Assembly: GCA_016748015.1 (NCBI GenBank)
Contig: JAAOMT010000098.1
Span: forward strand, 325,635-389,634
DNA from: Geosiphon pyriformis
Taxonomy: Eukaryota; Glomeromycota; Glomeromycetes; Archaeosporales; Geosiphonaceae
Reading direction: 5' to 3'
DNA: 64,000 bases
The position numbers and the translations under genes were made by a program. Every line of letters starts with the position of its first letter. The stretch's first letter is position 1. The notes beneath the pieces are model-generated. The model was not told the DNA's origin. It saw nothing but the letters and a program-made list of their open reading frames with translations, and ran no database searches. Below, piece by piece: positions 45,405 to 56,584 of the stretch.

Positions 45405-47204
45405 ATAAAAAAGTTTGTTGAAGGCTTTAGTATTGGTAGTAGTGAAAAAAATATTGTTTTTAGAAAAAAAAGAAAAGATGGTGTTCTAAAAGATAGTATT
45501 GCTCATAGAATAGTCTTGTCTAAAAAAACAGTTGATGATTCTTTGGGGTCTGAAGCTGGTAATACTACTGAATTTAATAGTGTTAATATGGAAAAAAAGT
45601 GTCTTATAGAAAAAACCAGTATAGATTATGGTGAGAAAAATTTGTTCATTGAAGATAACTCCAATTAAACACCAAAAAATCCAAGATTGGTAACAAAAAA
45701 AGCTTTGAATATGCCATTAGGAAAAATCAATTTCTTAGATGATATTAATAATGATGACATTTTTTTGGATGCTCTTATGATTTTTCTTTTTCTACTGAAA
45801 AATTTGGTCAATGTGTTTGTTAAGAAATTATTTGCTTTGGATATTGGTCTGGATAAAATTGCTGGAAAATTATCTTAAAAAAAGCTTGCAGTTGTTAGAA
45901 AGTTATTTTCAAAAATCAATAATTTTGGGAGAGTCTCTACCTCCTTAAAATTTAATGGAATCATCCATGCTTCTTTTACTTTTGAATCTAGTTTAGCACA
46001 GACTATGGAAAAAACAAGAGTAGCAAATATTTTGGTAAACACCAATCTTAAAAAATCCATGGTACATTTAAATCAGGCTGTAGTAGTAAAGAAAATTCCA
46101 GTTAGAACATTAGCTGAAGCTGTATATACTGTGTTATCCAAGTTTAAAATAATTAAGTTAATCAAGATACAATTGGTAGGACTGTGGCAGAAGACTGTAG
46201 TAGAATTTGAACAAGTAGATTAAGTTGATTTGACTGTTGTAAAATGGTCTATTTTAATCAGAAAAGATGTGATTTGTGTTGTTAAGACTGACATGAATAA
46301 AAAATTATGAGATGTAAGAAATAGTTATAAAGTATTATTATATACTTTACTAGTGAGAACAAATACACATAATATTTGGGACTTTATTGGATCAGTTGAC
46401 AATAAGACTTGTGTTATTGATTACCACCTGGTCACATACACTTAATCTAGATGTGCTGTAATGTGTTTTGATTTTGCCAATTTATTTAAAGCTATTATGG
46501 AAATCATTTCAGTTTTAAAAGATGCTAATCTGCATTGGTCTTGACTGGGTTTCTTTAAATACACCAAGTATGAAAAAATAGGGCATACTTTATTGAACTG
46601 TACTTTTGGTAAGAAATTTTCTCTTGGTGCTCTTTCTCAAAAAGTGCTGTTTAATGGAGATAAAAGCAGGCTGGCTTCTATTTATGCCAAATGCTTAGCT
46701 TCTATTGTACATTTTGTTTCTTTTGGTGGTGCTTTTTGAATAAAGATTGTTGGTGGGTTCTTCTTTTTATTTCTTTTTGTTCATAATAGTTTGGCTTATT
46801 TTGGTTCCTCTTTGAAAGTAAAACCTTTCTTGTCTGTTGTTGGTAAGTTAAAATTATGTTTGGTAAACATTAAAAACAGTCTTATTAGCCTTGCAAGACA
46901 AATTAGTAAGTTGGCTAAGAGATTGGAGTCACTTGTGCTAATGGTTTTCCAGTCTAGCTCTGAATGTCAGCCATTGGTGACCCTCTTATCACAGAATCAG
47001 GTGGGCAATATAGTGATGGAAAAAAATTCAGGTAAAGTCATTAATGATAAAACTGTTATGGTTTTGGGCTTTTCTGCTCTCTTTAATATAGTGCAATTAG
47101 AAAACATACTAAAAGATCTCACTGTGTTAATGCTAAGTCTATTAAGACATTTCAATAGTCTGATTTTGACTGGTAATGTAATTCTTAAAAACTTTTTTCA
47201 ATGA
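45405..47204 (+). pseudogene. LINE LC ORF1, broken
   Basis: 600 codons in one frame. The initiator appears mutated to ATA at 45405 (ATG in LA). Basic N-terminus (FRKKRK); RRM-like region about 46080-46220 (VVVKKIPVRTL, SKFKIIKLIKIQL, KTVVEFE). In the zinc knuckle both leading Cys are Tyr (KYTKYEKIGHTLLNC near 46558-46603). About seven in-frame stops (TAA 45666, TAA 45876, TAA 46221, later TGA/TAA codons and TGA near 46737). The true stop TGA 47202-47204 overlaps the ORF2 ATG. Confidence 0.8.
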
Positions 47205-49336
47205 GTAATCTGGTGTGGAAAATTGCCACATGCAATGTTAAAAATATGAACAATTCTGCAAAACAAGTTGATATTATTCATTGGTACAAAGACATGAACA
47301 ATTTGGTTTCTATTATTATAAAAATAAAACTTAAAAGAAAAATTTGCTCATGGATTGTAACAAATTTGATGGCATTCAGGTGTTTACTTCTGGTTTAGAT
47401 TTTGGGTATCTGGATGCTGGGGTTATAATTGTCATGAACTCTTTCTTGATAAGACATGTGTATAAGGTTTTTGAGATACCTGATCAGCTTTTCTCTGTTA
47501 AGTTGCTTTTTAAAAATAAACTTTCTGTTTTGATTTTAGGGCTGTATGCTGGTGTTGTTCTGGTTGTTCATTTTTTTTAGGCTAATAAAGTCAATTTTTT
47601 GATTGCCAAAGCTGTGAATGAGTTTTTATTTGTTGTTTTGAGTGACAACTTCAATAAAAATGGTTCCTGTAAGTGTGCTAATTTCAAAAAATGCTTTGAT
47701 TTAGGTTTGATTAATTCTTTGAATAAGAGCTCATATGCAAAGGTGCCAACATAGACTAATTTTTGGGGTGTTGTAAAAACAATCAATTACATATTTGTTT
47801 CCTTAAGTTTGGTTAATGTTGTAATGAGTTGTAATATAATTAATATCAATGAATATTTTAACATTAATTACTAAGCTGTTTCTGTTTTTGTGAGTTTAAG
47901 AGGTTTTTTGGATATATAACTAAACTCTATATGCAAGCAGGTAAATAAAAATTGTTGAAAGTTTGATGTTAAAAATGCTGATAAGGTGAAATGGAACAAT
48001 TTTAAAGATGCTATGGCAGTCAATGCTACAATGTTCTCTGATAATTTTGCCACATCTAAGAAATTCTTGAACTTGGATGCAATGTAAAATGCTGTTTGCA
48101 AAATTATAACTCTGTCTGCTGATAGGACATTTAAGAAAAAGTGGTTCAAGAGCTTTGATAGTATTTTTATTAAGAAGTTTTTTAGGTTTCATAAATTGAA
48201 AGTTATGGTTTCAAAAATTGTTAAAGCTTCTTGTAAAAAATGTGTTAACAGGTTTGACTCTTTGATAAAACACTGGGTTTCTTTGGACAGTGACAAGGCC
48301 TTTACTATTCAGGTTTTAATAAACTCTGGTATGAGTTTGATCATGTACATCTTGTTCTTTTTGGGATAAAAAGATTTTATCATGTATCTAAACTTGCTGA
48401 GTCTTTGAGAGCTGAGGAATTAGGTATTAAATCTGCTATTGATAAGAGGATGGCAAGTTTTGCAGACAATAAATGCCATACAATCAGAAGTGTTTTAGAA
48501 CATTCTTTCTGTAAGATAGTGTTGGATCATTTAGTTACTAATAATAATCTGATTCTGGATCTGGTTGAAGTCAAAGATAAAGTTGATTCTATCATAGAAG
48601 ACTGAACAAGAAAGCAGATTGTGCTGAATAATGTTTCTAATTTGTGGCAATAACAATATTTGTCTTTGGCTTATGTCAATAATAATGCATTTTCTAGAGT
48701 CATAATTCCTTTTTGTTATAATAATATGATATAAGTGGTTAATAACCTACCTGACAAAAAGGCTGCTGGTTTTGTTTGGTATTACTAATGAGCTTTGAAA
48801 GCACTATAATGGTTCAGTTTTTGTCATGCTTTTGGATTTTTTAAATCTCTGTTTGGTGTGAAAATCTGTTCTACAGACATAAAAAAAAGCTTGAGTGTTA
48901 ATAATTCTTAAACTGTATGAGTGGAAAGAAGTTCTAACTTATTTTTCTGATTTAAATATGCATATTAGTGTTAAAGTTGATGGGTTGGTATTATCTACAA
49001 TGGTGAAATTACAAGCAATTGCTTTAGCTTTAGAGTGTGTTTCTTTTGGCAGTTTGGTTATGGTGTTTTTAGACAGTTAGGTGCCTTTAGATACTTGTGC
49101 TGCTAAATCAATTTTGGCTTTGTCAAACTTTTGGAATTGTTGTTAGATAAAATAGCGGGGTGTGATGACTTTTATTTAGGATAAAAAAATTGACATTTCA
49201 TGGTACAAGATTAAAGAACATTTGGGTGTTTTGGGTAATAAATGTATTGATGTTCTGGCTAATTTAGCTGATAATTCAGATTTTATACTTCTTGTTTTAA
49301 TTGGAGATAGATTTATTAAAGCTGGTGAGATGGTGG
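47201..49336 (+). pseudogene. LINE LC ORF2, N-terminal part with deletion
   Basis: ATG 47201 (MSNLVWKIATCNVK). Endonuclease to about 47900 with SDNFNK where LB has GGDFNE, and KTINYIFVS for the D-Y-V-L block (Asp to Asn). Linker to 48900 with CHTIRSVLEHSF and KKAAG. At about 48940 the frame jumps from the RT N-terminal part (KLYEWKEVLT) to the RNase H part (VKVDGLVLSTMVKLQAIALALECV). It ends at 49336 where E5 is inserted. Frameshifts and stops are present. Confidence 0.8.
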
Positions 49337-49404
49337 TGTTACTTATAGAATATAAAAATATAGTAATATATATATTAGCCAATTAGAAGTAAACATAGTA
49401 AAAT

Positions 49405-49560
49405 ATGGAATTTCAAGATTCCTTTCAAAAAAATTCCAAAATTCCAAAAATTACAAGATTCTCATATGAAAAATCGCAGGATTTCAGAATTCCAAAATTT
49501 CTCTCAAGGAATTGCAGAATTTCAGAAATTCTAGGATTCCTAGCAAGAAAAATTAAGAAA
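49405..49560 (+). repeat. U3 array, type II (GAATTCC-like motifs)
   Basis: Irregular repetition of short imperfect palindromes built on AATTCC/GGAATT (for example CAGAATTCCAAAATT and GGAATTGCAGAATT) between the CCAAT and TATA motifs. The same array occurs in LTRs of E1, E2, E3, the solo LTR and E5 but not in E4/EB. Confidence 0.7.
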
Positions 49561-49579
49561 TTAAAAAATCCCAAATATG

Positions 49580-49588
49580 TATATATAG
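49580..49588 (+). promoter_or_regulatory. TATA box in E5 5' LTR
   Basis: TATATATAG followed by CAGTGG, same block as in type I LTRs although the upstream U3 is unrelated. Confidence 0.65.
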
Positions 49589-50276
49589 CAGTGGTATTAG
49601 AAGCAGAAAAGACAAATATCTGAGTTTCTCTTTCTAGTTAGCATTTATATATTTATATTATCAATAAAAATACTTGTTAATTATATCAATCCAATTGTCC
49701 ACTATCAACACTTTATGTTGATAGTAACTCATACTTAACTATACTAGAACAATAGTTCTTGATTATGGCTATTAATAGAATACCAACTTAATTGTCTTGG
49801 CTTATTTTCTTTATTTTATTTTATTTTTTATTTTTTCTTTTATTGTTGTATATTAATTGATTAAAAATTAAGCACTAAGTTACTGACATCAGGATATAGC
49901 ACTGGTAAAAGATTCAGGAATAAGAGTAGTCACTCAGATTTAAGAAATGTTTATTAAAAAATTGTTGACCATCATGCTGAGAAAAAAATTAACAGAATTG
50001 TGATTCTGGAAAGTGATAGACAACAAAACACATTAACCTAAGAGTTAACACTTGAAACATTAACCACACTTGAATCTCTGTTTATTATACAAAAGACTTT
50101 AATCAAAACTTTCAAACAACCAGAACTTTCAGATATTTATCAATGAGATCAGCTACAATATACTAAGTTATGAATTTGTTATTTAATTTGAAATCCCAAA
50201 TAATCATCTATAACATTTGGTGCTCTCTGTAAGATATAATCTAACAGAGAATCAGCACCAACAACTATCTGAAACA

Positions 50277-52330
50277 ATGGCAGAATCTGAAGAAATAGAG
50301 ACAAACCATTTGGGATTTACAAAATCTTTATTTCAACATTATTACATCCATCTTGGATTAACAAATAGTAATGGACCAACAGAATTAGCTTTTAATTATT
50401 ATGTTAACAAAAAAATTGTATACTACTTGAGAGGTTAAAAAGATCTAGAATCTGCTTTCAACAATTTCTTCAGTAAACTATTCTAAAGCACTACTCTTCT
50501 ATAAAATTATTTATTTGCACTCTTAATCACAGAAATAAACAAGAAAATTGAAAAATACACCAAGCAAAAATTTTCTATCACTTTTGCTAACAAAAGAAAA
50601 GGAAGATTACAAACACCAGCAGAAACTTCAAAGCAAATACAACTACTTACTTGAAGATTTGATTTATCTGCTAATCTATCATATTATCACACACCTAAAA
50701 GCACTATTAATATAATAGACATGTTTATAACAAGTGTAACAACACCATTAAACAGAATTCTGTTTCAAAGTAAACAGAAAAAAGCAGAATTATTAAGAAC
50801 ATATGGCAATTATTTTGAGAGATTTAAATTGCAATCTCCAATATTATCAGAAATTTGATTATTACCACTACTACTAGATTTCAGAGCCAACAGTTCTTAA
50901 GAATTAACTGACTCTGGAAAAAAAAATAGTGACCAAAAAATTAATACAAAAAACCTGATCTCAAAAAACTCAGAAATTCAAACTCTAATTGTTTCAACTC
51001 AGAAAAATCAAAATAATTTCAACCTCGACATTATTATTAGTAAAACTTACCTCCAGTAATTGTGATTGATTAACCACTAATTGAACTGATTGCTGAACCA
51101 CCCTAATAGCTGCAACCACAACCACAACAACAACTTTAACAGTCCCAACAACTGATTGCACTAATGACATATGCTTCAATTACCAAAATAGAAAAATTTA
51201 TTGGCAAAGAAAATAATACACAAATATAACTAAACAATATAAAAAAAGCCATTACAGTAAACAGATGGAATGATATTAGAGCACTATAAGCCATCTTTTT
51301 TTTTCTTCAGAATACCACTAATTCATGGTATTAAAGCTTGGAAAACAAACCCCAAGATTTTAACACATTCAAACTTGAGTTTCTCAAATATTTTAGTAAC
51401 AACAACAGTATCAACTATCTGGCAAATACTTTTATTACAATCAAACAAGAAGATGCTAAAGCAGTTACTACTTATTTGGAATGCTTCCATCAAAATTTGC
51501 ACCAGATTCAAGCAATTAATGCCAACTATTTTACAGAGCCACAAATCTTAAACTAGTTTATTTGCAGTCTATGCAGTAGCATTTTCTAATGCATATATTC
51601 ATTACATCTAGCCAATCTTTAAGCAGCAGTCACTTATGCCAGAGATTTTAAATTGGCAAAACTCAAAGCCAATTATGTCCAAGCTGTAAATCTAGTAATG
51701 AATGGATTATCTGACTTGGACTCAAAATTGAAACAGTTCAGCAACTCAATTAATCAGAAAATTAAGAAATACTTAGCTAATAACAATTAAGCAGTATATT
51801 AACTACTACAATGTTGTGACAATTCTAAAAATTAGTACCAAAATCAGTCATGTTTTACATCTTTGTTGACTCAATTATCATGGCAACAAGAGACACATAT
51901 CTGTCACAACTGTAGTAAACAAAAACATATCAAGATTGACTGCTATGTTAAAATTAATAATTAACAATTGGAAAATCAATATTAAAACCCCAATTGCCAA
52001 TTTCAAACTCTGAATTACCATTCAAATTAAGACTACTATTAACTTCATTACTCATCAATGATGCAGTAAATATACTTATTACCAATTTATTAGCTTCTAG
52101 TACCCATAATATATTAACCACAGCCACAAATTATTTATCAATCTCAACAACTTCAGACATCATCACAAATTCCAGTTGAGATAACACTCAGAAACCAAAA
52201 ACCAAGAATGACCCAAAACTGAAGATCAGTAATGATTGTTTATTAGTTAATATTAAGCTTCTCAAACCAACTATTAGGATTATGTCAGTGGAATTTAGGA
52301 ACTGAGTATGGCCAAAACCTGAATTTCTAA
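50277..52330 (+). pseudogene. gag of E5, broken
   Basis: ATG at 50277 (MAESEEIETNHLGF) is the only copy with an intact Gag start and was used to place the start in the others. N-terminal block to 50438, stops, Gag core about 51170-51590 (open 51338-51556), zinc knuckle 51902-51943 (CHNCSKQKHIKIDC, ligands intact), Gln/Tyr-rich tail. Several stops and indels. Confidence 0.82.
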
Positions 52331-53780
52331 AACTATTTAAGTCTCTTGATTAATCCAAAAGATGTCTCACTCAACAAACCAGAATCCAACCAAAAGCAGC
52401 CACTTATTAGCAACATTCCATCAGCAACTATTATTGACAACAATTCATTAGAAGTTATTTTTTCTTTTAAACTTGAAGAACCAGCAATAATAGTCCTATT
52501 TAGTGGAGCTATTCTCAACACTAAACCAATTATTGTTATGTACACCAATGCAAAAGTCAATAACCATTCTATCAAACTGATCTTTAATAGCAGTTCAACA
52601 AGCAGTATTATCACTAAACAACTCATGGACCAATTAGGTTGTTAAATTAATTACACTACTAGTATCAAGATTATTACAACCAATGAGACAACCAAAATCC
52701 CTATTGGCAAAATTGACAACTTTTTTTTTGAAGTCAATAGTATCATTATTCTTATCAAAGTGTTAGTAATGAAAGCCATCCAATACCAAGCTGTTGTTAG
52801 TAATAACTGGCTGTCTAAAACCAATACTGTGCTCAATTAAAACACCCAAGAGCTATAACTCAGCCAAAATAGATGACATACTAAAGTACTAGTCACTTGT
52901 AATCATTTCAAGACCACCACTAGCAAAAAACCACTAATCAAGTTTGAAGAAAAAGAAAAAAAATCTACCTGGGAAATGTATTAGGTATTATGAACCAAAA
53001 AAAAACACAACAAATTACCACCAGTATCTACATGAAAAGAAAAAAAAAGGGAAAGAAAAAGAAAGAGAAGAAACCCAAACAACTATCTTTACATATACAC
53101 CATATACTACTATTATCCAACCACAACCAAACTATTGTCAACCCAAGCTAATTTGCATTAATTATGATAAGAAATTGTCCACAATGAGTGCATGTTGTGA
53201 TGACAATGAGGAATGGCCAATGGCCACAAAATACTACTATTGCCCATGCATTCTTGAATGCTTTAGACAACCAAAAAAGCAAGGAAAATAGAACAACAAA
53301 CCATGTTTTGCTTGTAAGAAAACTCTTTTAGACAAAAATATATGGAACAACATTTCTGGTTATAGAGAAATATGTAATGAATTATATTAGTACATGATTT
53401 TAATTAATGATTAGATAAAAAAAACACTCATAGATATTGCCTAAAAAAAAACTGTAAAATAACTAGATAATTGTCTATATGATAATAACAAAATATGGAG
53501 AATAGCAATCACCAAAATCAAAAACATGACACCAAAAGAAATTAAAATAATCAAAAACAATCTACCAGAACTGAAAGAAATCAATTGGGTCCCAAATCTA
53601 GATATTATCTTTAACATAATGGATTCTGAACAATTCCATAAACACTACCAAAAATTAGCTACTAGAAAAGAGCAAACACAATGTTTGGAAGAACTAAACA
53701 CTTGACTTTGTAACCACTGTTTAATACCATATGACTTTTAATATTGTAATAAGTGTGATTTTCTTTATAATCCACCATTA
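52331..53780 (+). pseudogene. protease and Cys clusters of E5, broken
   Basis: Open 52346-52645 includes the active-site position, which reads IFNSSSTSSIIT (Asp to Asn), then the C-terminal half (52650-52860). Lys/Glu-rich linker; Cys cluster 1 in 52944-53291 (ICINYDKK with one Cys to Tyr, ACCDD, YCPCILEC) and CFACKK (about 53309); cluster 2 at about 53710-53765 (CNHCLIPYDF, YCNKCD). Order identical to EB. Confidence 0.75.
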
Positions 53781-54100
53781 TACATGATTTACACAATCTT
53801 TGAAGAGAAAAAACCAATTAACAGCTGTGCATTGGAATTAGAATTAAAGTTTAATCTCAATTCAAACTCTAACAATAATGAAAACAATAATTTCAGCTTA
53901 GTTCAAAATAGCAACAATGACCATAATTCAAATTTTAATTATAATTTAAACAATATATTGTGCTTTCTGATCTTTCGAAAAAGCAAGAGCTCAAATAGTT
54001 CAGTGGTAACAATAAAAATATTATGTCAGAATATATACATAATATCAATACAAAGTTTGATCTAAGATATTTAAGGAAAGATGCCATTAAATTGGAACCA
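53781..54100 (+). pseudogene. Asn-rich linker and dUTPase stub of E5
   Basis: Open 53784-54065 is an Asn/Ser-rich linker read into a shifted frame. About 54026-54100 keeps the dUTPase motif 1 block (KFDLRY) and KLEP, then the sequence jumps to the 3' ORF at a short shared string (ATATTCACA). Motifs 2-5 are gone. Confidence 0.7.
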
Positions 54101-54716
54101 TATTCACATACTGGCTCAACAACTTTTTTAATTGATTCAACAACAACATATGAAAATTACAATTAACCAACAAACTATTTAATATAAAGATACCAGGAAG
54201 AAACCTCAATATGAAGTGCAGAGAAAACCAGGAAACACCATCAATAAGATAATTATAAAAGTGAAATTGGCAATAAAAGAACAAACAAAAATTATATCAT
54301 ATCAAGAGTTGACAAAAAAAATGTGGAATTGATAAATACATCAATTTCCAAGAAACTTTTGTTATTTCTATTTGGGATAATATCTGAATATTCAAAACTT
54401 ATATATGGATAAAACAAAATAATTATTCAACACAACAATATTACAACAACTTGAGCAATTTGTGAAAAAGAACAATCTAACAACACAAGCACAAGCCATC
54501 TATTAATTATATGCTAAATTTTAAAACCAATCTGAAATATTATTCAATACAGTAATAGATACAGTTATCACTAATCAAATAGATAAAATGATTAATGTTC
54601 AATTTGAAGAATTACAAACCAAAATAACACAAGTAATTCTTGAAAAAAAAGTCCAAGAAATAATTAAAGAAGAAGAATTAAAAGAATTTAAAGATCTTAA
54701 CAGAGCACAATATTAA
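54101..54716 (+). pseudogene. 3' ORF (ORF3) of E5, broken
   Basis: From LAQQLF to TAA 54714-54716 in one frame with several stops at former Gln/Trp codons. C-terminal part FEELQTKITQVILEKKVQEIIKEEEL is helical and charged. Retained although the enzymes upstream were lost. Confidence 0.55.
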
Positions 54717-54729
54717 AAAGAAGAAATAA

Positions 54730-55619
54730 TATTACTCATAAAATATAAAAATCATAGTAGTATATATATTAGCCAATTAAAAGTAGATGTAATAAAATAT
54801 GGAATTTTAGGATTTCTTTTAGAGAAATTACAGAATCTTAAAAATTACAGAATTCTCATATAAAGAATTACAAAATTCCAAAATTTCAAAATTCCTTTCA
54901 AGAAATTGCAAGATTCCAGAAATTCTAGAATTCCTGGCAAGAAAAATTGAGAAATTGAGGAATTTCAAATATATATATATAACAGTAGTATTAGAAGCAG
55001 AAAAGACAGACATCTGAGTTTTTCTCCCTAATTAGCATTCATATATTTACACTATTAATAAAAATACTTGTTAATTATATCAATCTAATTGTCCACTATT
55101 AATACTTTATGTTAATAGTAACCCATACTTGACTATACTGGAACAATAGCTTTTAATCATGGCTATTAATGGGATACTAAACTAATTGTTTTGGCTTATT
55201 TTCTTTATTTTTTTTTTTTCTTTTATTTATTTTTTTATTGTTGTATATTAATTGATTAAAAATTAAGCACTGAGTTACTGATGTCAAAATATAGTATTAA
55301 TAAAAGACCCAAGAATAAGGGTAGACACTTAGATTTAAGAATAGCTTATCAGGAGATTGTTGGCCACTACACTGAGAAAAAAATTGATGGAATTGCAATT
55401 CCAGAAAGTGACAGACAACAAAACACATTAACCCAAAAGTTAATACTTAAAACATTATTTAAAAAAACCACACTTGAATCTCTGTTCATTATATAAAGGA
55501 CTCCAATCAAAATTTTTAAACAACCAGAACCTTCAAATATTTATCAATGAGATCAGCTATAATACACTAAGTTATGGGTTTGTTATTTGATTTGAGACCC
55601 CAAATAATTACCTGTAACA
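54730..55619 (+). repeat. 3' LTR of E5 (890 bp, U3 type II)
   Basis: Starts TATTACTCATAAAATA and ends CTGTAACA. CCAAT 54773-54777, AATTCC-type array 54800-54960, TATA region 54969-54980, T-rich tract 55207-55240. Pairs with 49337-50215. Confidence 0.9.
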
Positions 55620-56447
55620 ATAGTATTTGAAATCATTTGTTATTTTGCTCAGTGAGTTTTCAGGGCTGTTCATCATACTTGTTGGAAAGTTGGTCCTGGC
55701 TCTAATGTTATTTACAAAAACATAATTGGTAATATGGATTGAGTTTATACCACTTTGGTCTGACATCCTAACTTGTAAATGGCTGCTGGCTTTACTAATA
55801 AGTCTAGAGTTGGTTTGTGTTTGTATTTCATGCAAGCTTTATACTGTTATCTGCTGGTCATGGTTCATAAACATCTTTACAATAGAAGATACTCCAGTAT
55901 ATTATGTTTCTATTGTAAAGACATAAAGAGTTTAGACTATTTATTTGTGTATACATTTGATGCTGGGCTTTGTGTAGACCTGTTCAAGTCTTATCTGAGT
56001 TAGTAGAGTAATTTGTTAGGTTTGGACTTGGTTATGTTTTAAGTTTTGCAAATGCTTTTTTTGTGTGTATTTGACAATGTTATTTATATCATTTTGTATA
56101 AGGATTTTGTTTTCAAGTCTTGGTTTTTAGAGGCTTTGTCTGCTTTTGGTGGTGTTAAATCTGCTAATGAGAATATCATTAGTTTTGTTTGGGATCTGAA
56201 GGCAGCTTATTGTACTAATATATAGTTGGTTTAGACCAAATACAGAGTATTCATGAAGAAAAAAGGCTTGATTGTTTGTAATGATTTATTTTTACTCAAA
56301 GTCTGTGGTCTATTGTCTCTGTTTTTTATTGGTGTTGTTAAATTGCTTGGTATTGCAAAAACATTAGGAGTTAGCTTTGATTTTCATAGGCTTTGCTGTT
56401 TTTTTTCTGGTGTTGATAATGTTGTATTAGTTAAAATAAATTTATAG
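55620..56447 (+). pseudogene. LINE LC ORF2, C-terminal part
   Basis: Continuation after E5: MAAGFTNKSRVGL, YFMQALYCYLLVMVHKHLYNRRYSSILCFYC matches LB residues ~1345-1385. The Cys/His motif has its His and last Cys changed to Tyr. The end (VVKLLGIAKTLGVSFDF) is open 56253-56447 with stop TAG 56445-56447, two triplets shorter than LB. Several stops between. Confidence 0.82.
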
Positions 56448-56584
56448 TGTTGCTTTGATTAGTTCAAGTGGCTGGTCATGTATAAAAAGTGCATAATTTG
56501 CATCTAGTTTAGATTACTCAGTTTAATGTATTATATTAGATGGCATTTGGGCCTCATTCATTAAATAATAATAATAATAATAAA
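56448..56584 (+). other. LINE LC 3' UTR and (AAT)n tail
   Basis: Conserved with LB (GTGGCTGGTCA, TCTAGTTTAGAT, GGGCCTCATTCATTAAA), ending in about six AAT units at 56564-56583. A trinucleotide tail instead of plain poly(A) is known for several I-type LINEs. Confidence 0.75.

Larger units (their letters stand above)
49337..50215 (+). repeat. 5' LTR of E5 (879 bp, U3 type II)
   Basis: Starts TGTTACTTATAG and ends TATAACA. CCAAT 49379-49383; U3 array of GGAATT/AATTCC motifs 49405-49560; TATA at 49580-49588; T-rich tract about 49800-49855. Confidence 0.9.
49337..55619 (+). mobile_element. Ty3/Gypsy element E5 with pol core deleted (6,283 bp)
   Basis: LTRs 49337-50215 and 54730-55619; target copies GTGG (49333-49336) and ATAG (55620-55623), differing by two G-to-A changes. 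Internal region: primer site, gag, protease, both Cys clusters and the first ~30 codons of dUTPase, then directly the 3' ORF and polypurine tract. Relative to EB about 3.6-3.8 kb (dUTPase to integrase) is missing. It inserted into LINE LC ORF2; removing it restores the LINE. Confidence 0.9.
45304..56584 (+). mobile_element. LINE LC, split by E5, RT core deleted
   Basis: The 5' end aligns with that of LA (minus). ORF1 45405-47204; ORF2 47201-49336 then, after E5, 55620-56447; 3' UTR to 56584 ending in (AAT)n. An internal deletion near 48940 removes about 1.7 kb of ORF2 relative to LB (equivalent to about 42220-43950), including the RT catalytic motif and the start of RNase H. It is more A/T-rich than LB and LD and clearly older. 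Confidence 0.87.
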
